Below, in pieces: positions 45,641 through 52,783 of a DNA stretch of 64,000 nucleotides. This stretch comes from Aquibacillus koreensis (GTDB lineage Bacteria > Bacillota > Bacilli > Bacillales > Amphibacillaceae), in contig NZ_JAOALK010000013.1 of assembly GCF_025154055.1 (NCBI RefSeq), positions 1-64,000 of the forward strand, given 5' to 3'. The first letter of the stretch is position 1, and each line of letters begins with the position of its first letter. Both the position numbers and the translations under genes were made by a program. The notes beneath the pieces are model-generated. The model was given only the letters and a program-made list of their open reading frames with translations, ran no database searches and was not told the DNA's origin.

Positions 45641-45689
45641 CTTGTATTGCAAGGTACTGGGATTAAGTTAAGCTAACTTGTATAACAAG
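45641..45689 (-). promoter_or_regulatory. two palindromic candidate PadR operators
   Basis: CTTGTATTGCAAG at 45641-45653 and CTTGTATAACAAG at 45677-45689 share the CTTGTAT left half and CAAG right half; centres are 36 bp apart. The second is a perfect palindrome around ATA. They lie 15 and 51 bases upstream of the padR start codon. Confidence 0.55.
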
Positions 45690-45806
45690 ATAGCTTGATA
45701 TTAGTATATAATGAAAATATGTTAAATACAACCATATTTTGTTATACTAAATTCGTCGTTACATAATAATGAAGGCAAAATCGACTCACAAGAAGGAGAT
45801 AGCTAG

Positions 45807-46625
45807 ATGGAATGGAAAAATATTTACCGGGGTTTATTAATGGGTGCTAGCGATGTTGTACCGGGTGTTAGTGGTGGTACGATTGCTGTTGTACTTGGTA
45901 TTTACGATCGGTTAATTGAAGCGATTAACGGTTTTTTTAGTAAGGATTGGAAGAAACATTTAGGTTTTCTGTTACCATTAGGTATCGGGGTAATCACTGC
46001 TGTATTTCTATTAGCTAGTTTAATTGAATGGTTATTTGAGCATTATCCTGGACCAACCCAGTTTACTTTCTTAGGGTTAATTGTTGGAGTACTACCATTT
46101 TTATTTCACAAATCTGAGGCGAAAAAAACGTTTAAGGCTCAACATATTTTATTGTTATTAGTAGGAGCGGCTCTTGTGGCATCGATGTTATTTTTCCGAT
46201 CTGGCGAAACAGATCCAATTGAAAATCTTACATTAGGAACGTATGGATTTCTATTTTTGTCTGGATTTTTAGCAAGTGCAGCAATGATCTTACCAGGTGT
46301 AAGCGGCTCTTTTTTACTATTAATTCTTGGGTCCTATAGTACAGTTATAAACGCAATAAGTGAGCGTAAGTTTGACATCATTATCGTTGTTGGAATTGGT
46401 ATTGTGCTTGGGATCGTCGTGATGAGCAAGATCATCCATTTCTTTTTAGAAAATTATACAACAGCTACTTTCGCAGTTGTCATTGGTTTGGTAATTGGCT
46501 CGATCTTTGTTATCTTTCCAGGATGGCCTTCTACTTTCACAGAAATGATTGTAAGTGTTGGCACGTTTGGAGTAGGTCTGCTAGTTGCTTTCCTCCTTGG
46601 TCGTGTGGAATACAAAGAAGAATAG
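45807..46625 (+). CDS. popT: DUF368 membrane protein, undecaprenyl-phosphate transporter (PopT family)
   Basis: A 272-residue polytopic membrane protein. The two signature re-entrant stretches are GASDVVPGVSGGTIAVVLG near the N-terminus and MILPGVSGSFLLLILG in the second half, an internal duplication. DUF368 proteins have been shown to recycle undecaprenyl phosphate across the membrane (PopT), alongside the DedA-type UptA. GAAGGAGAT precedes the ATG. It may share a transcript with the thioredoxin-like gene 69 bases downstream. The symbol is by family membership. Confidence 0.88.
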   Translation: MEWKNIYRGLLMGASDVVPGVSGGTIAVVLGIYDRLIEAINGFFSKDWKKHLGFLLPLGIGVITAVFLLASLIEWLFEHYPGPTQFTFLGLIVGVLPFLFHKSEAKKTFKAQHILLLLVGAALVASMLFFRSGETDPIENLTLGTYGFLFLSGFLASAAMILPGVSGSFLLLILGSYSTVINAISERKFDIIIVVGIGIVLGIVVMSKIIHFFLENYTTATFAVVIGLVIGSIFVIFPGWPSTFTEMIVSVGTFGVGLLVAFLLGRVEYKEE

Positions 46626-46693
46626 AAAGCAGATAACTTGATAATAACTTAGAGGAATGATAATTTACTGCTTAAGAGAAAGGGGTTTTAAAC

Positions 46694-47014
46694 GTGAAAG
46701 CAATTAAAACAAGAGAAGAATTTAATGAAGTGATTAATTCCGAAAGCCCTGTCATCGTAAAGTTTTATGCAGATTGGTGCCCGGATTGTAAACGAATGGA
46801 TATGTTCATTGGTGATATTATAGAGCAGTATAATCAACATGAATGGTATGAAGTAAATAGTGATGAAATTGAAGGACTTGCTGCAGAACATGAGGTAATG
46901 GGCATTCCTAGTCTTTTAATTTTCCAAAACGGTGAAAAGCTAGCACATCAACATAGTGCTTATACAAAGACTCCAGAAGAAGTATTAGAATTTTTACAAC
47001 AACAATTAGGCTAG
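46694..47014 (+). CDS. thioredoxin-family protein (YtpP-like)
   Basis: A 106-residue thioredoxin fold with active site WCPDC (YADWCPDCKRMD, about residues 26-37) and cis-Pro in MGIPSLLIF. The second active-site residue pair Pro-Asp differs from the Gly-Pro of main thioredoxin, so it is likely an auxiliary reductant. GTG 46694 follows AAAGGGG. A terminator lies directly downstream. Confidence 0.88.
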   Translation: MKAIKTREEFNEVINSESPVIVKFYADWCPDCKRMDMFIGDIIEQYNQHEWYEVNSDEIEGLAAEHEVMGIPSLLIFQNGEKLAHQHSAYTKTPEEVLEFLQQQLG

Positions 47015-47021
47015 ATCGATG

Positions 47022-47056
47022 AATCTCAACTTTGATATAAAGTTGGGATTTTTTTC
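47022..47056 (+). terminator. intrinsic terminator after the thioredoxin-like gene
   Basis: AATCTCAACTTT pairs with AAAGTTGGGATT, followed by T7. Confidence 0.9.
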
Positions 47057-47149
47057 TGCATAGAGTGAAGGAGTGAAATGTAATTGTTTATGAGTGAATT
47101 TATAAGAGTGCGTCGTAATCGTTCCTAACTTCGTATAACAGCGATTTAT

Positions 47150-47330
47150 GCGGACATTTTTCCCTCTATTTTCACTAAAAACATCATTTTGACTTACCAC
47201 GCGGACATTTTTTCCGTTATTTGATGATATTGACGTGGTTTCCCTCAGATATCTGAGAAATAGCGGAAAAAATGTCCGCATTAGGGCTGATATACAGGGA
47301 TTCTAGAAGAATAACGGAAAAAATGTCAGA
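47150..47330. repeat. 181-bp intergenic element, family C copy 2
   Basis: Forward boxes GGACATTTTT(T)CC start at 47152 and 47203 (51 bp); inverted boxes (GCGGAAAAAATGTCC, ACGGAAAAAATGTCA) start at 47263 and 47314 (51 bp); the forward-to-inverted step is 60 bp. These distances equal those of copy 1 at 10488-10668 exactly. The two outer boxes have decayed most. The rest of 47057-47450 shows no gene. Confidence 0.9.
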
Positions 47331-47450
47331 TTCAAATTCGTGCTACTAACGATTCATGGACTGCATGCGTATGTTGTGACGGAGTTTATATAAATTCCGA
47401 CATTTTAAGAGAATAACTTATTTAACAGTCTAATAATAAGGAGTGTTGTC

Positions 47451-48185
47451 ATGTCAATCTACAAAGGACCCACTGCATATAACAATGAGGATTTCATGAA
47501 TACTTATCTAAAAAGAAGACACCGGAAAGAGAGTCCCAATAACATCATTGAAAAGCCTGCCTTGATAAAATTACTCGGGGATGTTCGTGGAAAAGAGGTC
47601 ATGGACCTTGGGTGTGGGGAAAGCGCATTTGGTCTAGAGTTGTTGGAGAGTGGATGTGAATCCTACTTAGGAATAGAAGGCTCAGAGCGGATGTATGAAA
47701 AAGCACTGGAGACATTAAAGGGGACATCTGGAAATGTGCAGCACGCGACTCTAGAAAGCTTTGCTTATCCTGAAAATACTTTTGATATTGTATTATCGAG
47801 ACTGGTGTTTCACTACATAGAAGATCTCAGTCCTATAATTGAAAACATCTATGGGTCATTGAAACAAGGTGGGAGGTTTATTTTCAGTGTGCAGCATCCA
47901 CTCCTTACTTCTTCCGTGGATAGCAACAGAATAGAAGAGCAAAGAACAGATCGTGTTGTAGATGATTATTTTTATAGTGGCGAACGTATAGAGCAATGGA
48001 TGGGGGAAAGAGTAGTTAAATACCACCGAACGGTTGAAGATTACTTTAAGCTGTTAAAACGTGCTGGATTTTCGATAGAGGATATACAGGAGCCTAAGCC
48101 CAATAAGAAGTATTTCTCAGATTTACAGGAGTACCGAAGACGAATGCGAATTCCGTTATTCTTATTGTTTTCTTGCTCCAAATAA
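47451..48185 (+). CDS. class I SAM-dependent methyltransferase
   Basis: A 244-residue methyltransferase with motif I EVMDLGCGESAFGLEL, acidic loop GIEGSERM, motif IV FDIVLSRLVFHYIEDL and LKQGGRFIFSVQHPLL. A methyltransferase_11-type enzyme whose substrate is not predictable. AAGGAG precedes the ATG. Followed by a terminator, so single-gene unit. Confidence 0.88.
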   Translation: MSIYKGPTAYNNEDFMNTYLKRRHRKESPNNIIEKPALIKLLGDVRGKEVMDLGCGESAFGLELLESGCESYLGIEGSERMYEKALETLKGTSGNVQHATLESFAYPENTFDIVLSRLVFHYIEDLSPIIENIYGSLKQGGRFIFSVQHPLLTSSVDSNRIEEQRTDRVVDDYFYSGERIEQWMGERVVKYHRTVEDYFKLLKRAGFSIEDIQEPKPNKKYFSDLQEYRRRMRIPLFLLFSCSK

Positions 48186-48214
48186 ACATGGTGGATTCAC
48201 CATGTTTTATTTTT
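48184..48214 (+). terminator. intrinsic terminator after the methyltransferase
   Basis: AAACATGGTG pairs with CACCATGTTT around GATT, followed by a T-rich tail. Confidence 0.88.
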
Positions 48215-48282
48215 GGTAAAATTAATTTAAAAATGAACTTTTCACACCGATCGTTTGTCTTATGAATGAAGGGGGTGGCCAA

Positions 48283-48828
48283 TTGGAATTTTTGCGTTTA
48301 GTGAAGAAGGCACAGAAAGGAAATAAAGAAGCGCTTCTTCAATTGATTATGGAGCAACAAAATGAATATTATCGGCTAGCCTACACCTATATGGGAAACC
48401 AACATGACGCGTTAGATGCCATGGAAGATATGATTGTAAAACTATACGAAAATATTGATACATTGAAAAAACGAGAATCATTCTATAGCTGGAGCAAGAC
48501 AATCTTAGTGAATTGTTGTAAAACAATGATCCGGAAAAAACAGAAGATCGTGCTAATAGATGATTGGGATGTTCCGAAGTGTTCCGATCAAGATTATTAC
48601 GAAAGTACGAAAGATCAGGTTAATCGAGAGCACCAAATGGATATTGAGAACATGCTTAAGCATGTAAACGAAAAACAAGCAGAGGCCATTCAATTAAAAT
48701 ATTTGCATGATTTGGATTATCAATCAATTGCAGAAATGACAAATGTTTCCGTAGGTACCGTTAAATCTAGAGTCTTTCAAGGGTTAAAAAAGATGCAACA
48801 GGTGTATGGAGGTGGAAAAATTGAGTGA
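48283..48828 (+). CDS. ECF-type RNA polymerase sigma factor (second)
   Basis: About 181 residues. Region 2: LAYTYMGNQHDALDAMEDMIVKLYENI and FYSWSKTILVNCCKTMIRKK; region 4: VNEKQAEAIQLKYLHDLDYQSIAEMTNVSVGTVKSRVFQGLKKM. The TTG at 48283 is chosen because GGGGGTGG lies just upstream; an in-frame ATG at 48262 precedes that site. Coupled by overlap to a DUF4179 membrane protein, its probable regulator. Signal and regulon unknown. Confidence 0.9.
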   Translation: MEFLRLVKKAQKGNKEALLQLIMEQQNEYYRLAYTYMGNQHDALDAMEDMIVKLYENIDTLKKRESFYSWSKTILVNCCKTMIRKKQKIVLIDDWDVPKCSDQDYYESTKDQVNREHQMDIENMLKHVNEKQAEAIQLKYLHDLDYQSIAEMTNVSVGTVKSRVFQGLKKMQQVYGGGKIE

Positions 48829-50104
48829 TATCGAGAAAAAGTTACAAGCAGAAAAAGATCGTTTAAATCAAACCACTGCTCCACCAGAGCTTGAACATCG
48901 TTTAAGAACTGTGTTAGAGGATAAGAAAAGAACTCGAAAAAAGAAACCATTGTTATGGAAAACACTCATTGCCGCTATCCTATTATTTGGATTAATCAGC
49001 TATAACTACAATGGATTGGCTTATTACGGGAAGAAAATACTTGGGTTTGATGAGGTCAATTCCGAAACGTTAAACCAACTGAATGAGGCTGGATATGGAC
49101 AGATCATTGATAAAGAGTTGGAGTTGAGTAATGGAACGATCTTAACCCTAAATGGTGTTATATCAGATGAAAACAGAATGATTGTGTATTACACATTATC
49201 CAATCCGAATGGTAATATAGCTGAAGCTTACAATGATTTGTGGGCATCCAAGATTACTGGTTTTCTGACCAGTTCACAATTTGAAAGCGGAAGTGCAGAG
49301 ATAAACGAATCTGAAACAGAGCTTAAAGGAATGATGGACTTCGAAGCTCCTAGTCCTTTTGCGAAGAAGCTAACGATGCATTTCGATGAAAAGACTGCTA
49401 ATGGACAATATGTCGAGAAAGAAATATCATTTGCGTTTGATCCTAATCAGGCACTTCGGACTTCAATCAAACAACCGATTAATCAATCAATGCAAGTGGA
49501 TGGAGGAACGATTACATTCAAATCAATCATCGCATCCCCAACTATGACAGTGATTAAAGGCTCCATGAATGTAGATCACCTAGACCGTGTAAGGTCGCCT
49601 TTTAGTGAAACCTATCTCTTTGCAAATGGCACTCCTATAGCAGATTTGGGGAGTGGAATCTCCACTAATATCACAGGAACAAAGTTTGAATTGGAATTTG
49701 ACGCACTTCCAAGTCACTTGGATTCCCTGGAACTTCATGTAGATAAGTTTGTTGGTTATCATAAGCTAGATAAAGCTGTTATGTTTACCCCTGAAGAGGA
49801 AGTAGAGGCAGATATAGGTTCTAAAAAGTTGACCATAAAACATCTGAAACACACAGATAGAGGGTCAGAATTAACAATTGTTACAGATGAAGATGTTATG
49901 TTGGATGAGGTGAGTATGGGGAACGAATCTAGAAGGGTTGAACTGATTACAACGATAGGGCAAACATATGAAGAAGCTGATGGAGAAATGAGAAAGAAAA
50001 GAACGTTGTTATTTGATGAGACGAAAGAGGCTGACAGGTTATATATTGGTGGAATGCATTACATGAAAGCGTACAATGAAACTATTAACATTCCTATAAA
50101 ATGA
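48821..50104 (+). CDS. DUF4179 membrane protein, probable anti-sigma factor
   Basis: A 427-residue protein: cytoplasmic N-terminus of about 45 residues, one membrane segment (LLWKTLIAAILLFGLISY), and a large extracytoplasmic beta-rich DUF4179/DUF5643 region. This layout and the 8-base overlap with the sigma gene are standard for DUF4179 anti-sigma proteins. TTG 48821 is favoured by GGAGGTG six bases upstream; the ATG at 48806 lies before it. Anti-sigma function is inferred from context. Confidence 0.8.
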   Translation: MSDIEKKLQAEKDRLNQTTAPPELEHRLRTVLEDKKRTRKKKPLLWKTLIAAILLFGLISYNYNGLAYYGKKILGFDEVNSETLNQLNEAGYGQIIDKELELSNGTILTLNGVISDENRMIVYYTLSNPNGNIAEAYNDLWASKITGFLTSSQFESGSAEINESETELKGMMDFEAPSPFAKKLTMHFDEKTANGQYVEKEISFAFDPNQALRTSIKQPINQSMQVDGGTITFKSIIASPTMTVIKGSMNVDHLDRVRSPFSETYLFANGTPIADLGSGISTNITGTKFELEFDALPSHLDSLELHVDKFVGYHKLDKAVMFTPEEEVEADIGSKKLTIKHLKHTDRGSELTIVTDEDVMLDEVSMGNESRRVELITTIGQTYEEADGEMRKKRTLLFDETKEADRLYIGGMHYMKAYNETINIPIK

Positions 50105-50108
50105 GGCG

Positions 50109-50139
50109 GAAAAAGACTTAGTAATCCTAAGTCTTTTTC
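50109..50139 (+). terminator. terminator of the second sigma operon
   Basis: AAAAAGACTTAG pairs with CTAAGTCTTTTT around TAATC; the symmetric A/T tails allow use in both directions. Confidence 0.9.
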
Positions 50140-50161
50140 TAATTCGATAGAGTCAACTGTA

Positions 50162-50413
50162 TCATATGGCAATAAAAAAAAGCACAACCGAACAAATAAA
50201 TAGGATGAAAAGCCCCCATACTACAATCTTCTTCAACGGTTCACTTTTAAAATATAAATATACAAAAACAACGTACAAGATATAAGCGCAGGTAAAGAAG
50301 ACGAAACCTGAAACAATATCCTCTTGCTCATATTTACCTGATAAAAATAGATGTAACAATGTATAAATATATGAGATGCCAACAAACAGATAATGGATTT
50401 TCTTTACTTCCAT
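50162..50413 (-). CDS. small three-segment membrane protein of unknown function
   Basis: An 83-residue protein with hydrophobic segments near 6-24, 34-53 and 62-82. No family recognised. Coding is supported by an excellent AGGAGG site (TAGGAGGTAGTTATG) and by the terminator it shares with the convergent operon. Confidence 0.75.
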   Translation of the reverse strand: MEVKKIHYLFVGISYIYTLLHLFLSGKYEQEDIVSGFVFFTCAYILYVVFVYLYFKSEPLKKIVVWGLFILFICSVVLFFIAI

Positions 50414-50579
50414 AACTACCTCCTACTATTTTCTCGCCACTTAGAATTTTATTTTAACCTAATCTCTCTATTAGAATTTTATCACATGCAGAGCAGGATC
50501 TTACCCATAATCACACATTTTGTTTTATCATGAAATATAGAAAAAAGATCAATTGATTCGTGAAGGGGTGCCGTATGAC

Positions 50580-51089
50580 ATGCTTAGAAAAGCTATGCAA
50601 TCAGATATAGATGATATTATGGCAATGGTAAAAAGTTCGACAAATATCATGAATGAAAGAGGAAACTTCCAATGGGATGAGACCTATCCGTTACAATCAC
50701 ACTATCAGTCAGATTTAGATCAAGGTGATTTGTATGTCTATCAACAAGATGGGGAAGTGGTTGGGGCTACTGCGATTAGTGAACAAGAGCATAGTGAATA
50801 TCCAACTATTTCATGGAGTTTACCTGACCAAGCAATAACAATTAAACGCTTAGTAGTGGACCCAAACGCTCGAGGAAAAGGAATACCGGATGCGTTATTT
50901 ACCCATGCAGAAGAGGTAGCTCGACAAAAAGGTATCTTTTACATAAAAACAGATACATTTTCAAACAATCCAGCTGCGCAAAAATTATTTAGCAGAATGA
51001 ATTATCAGTTTGTAGAAAAAAGATATGTGGAGGAGAAAAAGGATTCACTTTTGTATTTTGAGAAAAAACTCCGTACAATGCATGCGTAA
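50580..51089 (+). CDS. GNAT-family N-acetyltransferase
   Basis: A 169-residue acetyltransferase with the acetyl-CoA loop IKRLVVDPNARGKGIPDALF and the C-terminal NNPAAQKLFSRMNYQFVE. N-terminal LRKAMQSDIDDIMAMV is typical. ATG 50580 is preferred: GAAGGGGTG lies nine bases upstream, whereas the in-frame TTG at 50553 has no site. Substrate unknown. A terminator follows, shared with the convergent methyltransferase. Confidence 0.88.
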   Translation: MLRKAMQSDIDDIMAMVKSSTNIMNERGNFQWDETYPLQSHYQSDLDQGDLYVYQQDGEVVGATAISEQEHSEYPTISWSLPDQAITIKRLVVDPNARGKGIPDALFTHAEEVARQKGIFYIKTDTFSNNPAAQKLFSRMNYQFVEKRYVEEKKDSLLYFEKKLRTMHA

Positions 51090-51093
51090 ATAG

Positions 51094-51137
51094 AAAAGTC
51101 AAAAAGGGCTAAAGCAATGTCCTTTTTGACTTTTATT
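51094..51137. terminator. bidirectional terminator
   Basis: AAAAGTCAAAAAGG pairs perfectly with CCTTTTTGACTTTT between two convergent genes. Confidence 0.92.
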
Positions 51138-51142
51138 AGCTT

Positions 51143-51754
51143 TTATTTCGTGCAAACCGCTATCCCAAGTGGATAATAAACATCTCTGCCCTCAGGTTCA
51201 ATCAATACGCCATGTTGATAGAAGAATTCCTGGCTAGAGTAATCAACAAATAGTTCTTTGAATTCACTAGGAGCCAACTGATGAACATGGAAAGGAGATC
51301 CGCATGGAATTCCTCGCCCCTCTCCAAACGGTGTGGAGACGATCAAGGTACCGCCAGGCTTTAATAAGTGATAGTAGTTGTCTAGCAATTTTTGCTCCTC
51401 TTCAATATGCTCGATCGTTTCAAAACTAACGATACTATCAAATTGTCCTAGCTTTTCTGGTAAGCTAGGATCTGTTGCATCGTGTACTTGAAAGGATGAT
51501 TGTGGATGATAGTAAGCACCCTTTGCGTAGGTGATAATTTCATCATCAATATCGACCCCGATGATCTCTTCAATCACATCTTTTTTTTCTTTTGCGATCA
51601 TATGTGCCCCATAACCAGATCCACATGACAAATCTAATATTCTCCCTTCTTTTATATAATGAAGGGCAAACTGATATCTAGCTATATGTTCGAGCAAAAG
51701 CTTGTTCATGGGTTTCATCATTTCTGGGATAACACGTTCTCCTGTGTCTTTCAT
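51143..51754 (-). CDS. class I SAM-dependent methyltransferase
   Basis: About 203 residues, beginning MKDTGERVIPE. Motif I is ILDLSCGSGYGAHMIA, acidic loop GVDIDDEII, motif IV FDSIVSFETIEHIEEE and LKPGGTLIVSTPFGEGRG. A methyltransferase_11/23-type protein, target unknown. The start is uncertain: ATG 51754 gives the common N-terminus but has only a weak site, and GTG 51769 or 51766 lie after GAAGAAGAAAG. Confidence 0.85.
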   Translation of the reverse strand: MKDTGERVIPEMMKPMNKLLLEHIARYQFALHYIKEGRILDLSCGSGYGAHMIAKEKKDVIEEIIGVDIDDEIITYAKGAYYHPQSSFQVHDATDPSLPEKLGQFDSIVSFETIEHIEEEQKLLDNYYHLLKPGGTLIVSTPFGEGRGIPCGSPFHVHQLAPSEFKELFVDYSSQEFFYQHGVLIEPEGRDVYYPLGIAVCTK

Positions 51755-51838
51755 TAACGTACACACCACTTTCTTCTTCGGTCCTTCTTATTATCCCATA
51801 CAAGCAGGGATCGACCAAGCGATTTGTGAGCGCTCCCA

Positions 51839-51868
51839 TTGACAGGAGAAATTAGCTTCTACTATAAT
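51839..51868 (+). promoter_or_regulatory. predicted SigA promoter of the MarR gene
   Basis: TTGACA at 51839-51844 and TATAAT at 51863-51868, both consensus, with an 18-base spacer. Confidence 0.75.
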
Positions 51869-51902
51869 ACGTTTAATTCTATTCGTAGAAAGAGGGGACG
51901 AA

Positions 51903-52370
51903 ATGGAGCAAGACCATAAACAATTGTTCAAACAGAAAAAGCAAGATCCATCATTAAAATTATTTGTGGTATTATCAAAAGCCTATCGTTCCGTCGCTGA
52001 TCAAGTAGCAGCCGATATTCGTGCAAAAGGACTTAACACAACCGATTTTGGCGTGTTGGAATTGCTCTATCACCAAGGTGAACAACCACTTCAAAAAATC
52101 GGTGATAAAATATTGCTAGCAAGTGGTAGTATTACGTATGTCGTAGATAAATTAGAGAAAAAGGGTTATTTAAAACGTGTGCCATGCGCAAGCGATCGTC
52201 GCATTACCTATGCATCCATCACAGAACAAGGTGAATCTTTGCTTCATTCTATTTTCCCAGATCATTGGAAACAAATAGAAGCAATTACAGGTGGTTTAGA
52301 GCCGGAAGAAAAGCAAGAAGCCATTCGATTATTAAAAAAACTAGGGATGCATGCAGAAGAATTAAAGTAG
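51903..52370 (+). CDS. MarR-family transcriptional regulator
   Basis: A 155-residue winged-helix regulator: LNTTDFGVLELLYHQGEQPLQKIGDKI, LASGSITYVVDKLEKKGYLKRVPCASDRRITYASIT holding the recognition helix and wing. A Cys in the wing (PCASDRR, where PxDxR is canonical) might be redox-sensitive, as in OhrR/SarZ-like proteins, but this is speculative. It has a consensus promoter and lies directly upstream of the ABC-F leader, so it may relate to drug response. Confidence 0.9.
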   Translation: MEQDHKQLFKQKKQDPSLKLFVVLSKAYRSVADQVAADIRAKGLNTTDFGVLELLYHQGEQPLQKIGDKILLASGSITYVVDKLEKKGYLKRVPCASDRRITYASITEQGESLLHSIFPDHWKQIEAITGGLEPEEKQEAIRLLKKLGMHAEELK

Positions 52371-52431
52371 ATTTTATCCGAAGATTTCGTTATAATTAAA
52401 CTTAATTGATGAAAGAAGGAGGGGAAGATAG

Positions 52432-52542
52432 ATGCTACACGTAGATAAGTACGCTAATGATACACATAATTTGTATTTTTATCGTGCGATTTGTCATGAT
52501 TTTTTTGCTAACGGGATACGTATGCCCTTTTTTAGCAACTGA
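52432..52542 (+). CDS. 36-residue leader peptide of the ABC-F gene
   Basis: A short reading frame with a near-perfect site (GAAGGAGGGGAAG) ahead of ATG 52432 and a TGA at 52540. The product begins MLHVDKYANDTHNLYFYR and ends MPFFSN. A TATAAT at 52391-52396 may be its -10. It lies upstream of two terminators and the ABC-F gene, the standard arrangement for ribosome-stalling attenuation by antibiotics. Confidence 0.65.
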   Translation: MLHVDKYANDTHNLYFYRAICHDFFANGIRMPFFSN

Positions 52543-52633
52543 ATAATGACAAAAGTGTAGGATCATCTCACCCAAAATATAACGATAGGAAGCATAAGTA
52601 GATCTACACGATTTTTTTCGTGTAGATTTTTTT
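52435..52633 (+). promoter_or_regulatory. four-arm transcription attenuator
   Basis: Arm 1 CTACACG at 52435-52441 (leader codons 2-4); arm 2 GTGTAGGATC at 52555-52564 (13 bases past the leader stop); arm 3 GATCTACACG at 52601-52610; arm 4 CGTGTAGAT at 52619-52627 with T tail. Pairings 1:2 and 3:4 give termination; 2:3 (9 pairs with one bulged G) would be the antiterminator. Confidence 0.55.
52602..52633 (+). terminator. first attenuator terminator
   Basis: ATCTACACGA pairs perfectly with TCGTGTAGAT around a T6 loop and is followed by seven T. Confidence 0.92.
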
Positions 52634-52723
52634 GTTAGGGATAGGTTTCTTTTCCCAACTAAAACCGTCTTTATTGCTCGCGCAGTAATAGAGGCATGTG
52701 TTTTCAATATCGATATACGATCG

Positions 52724-52751
52724 CCAGGGGGAGGATACCTCTGGTTTTTTT
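52724..52751 (+). terminator. second terminator ahead of the ABC-F gene
   Basis: CCAGGGG pairs with CCTCTGG (one G-U) around GAGGATA, followed by seven T, 33 bases before the ABC-F start. Between the two terminators (52634-52723) no further feature is obvious. Confidence 0.75.
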
Positions 52752-52783
52752 GTGTTTAATTATAGGACGAAGGAGTTTAAAAA

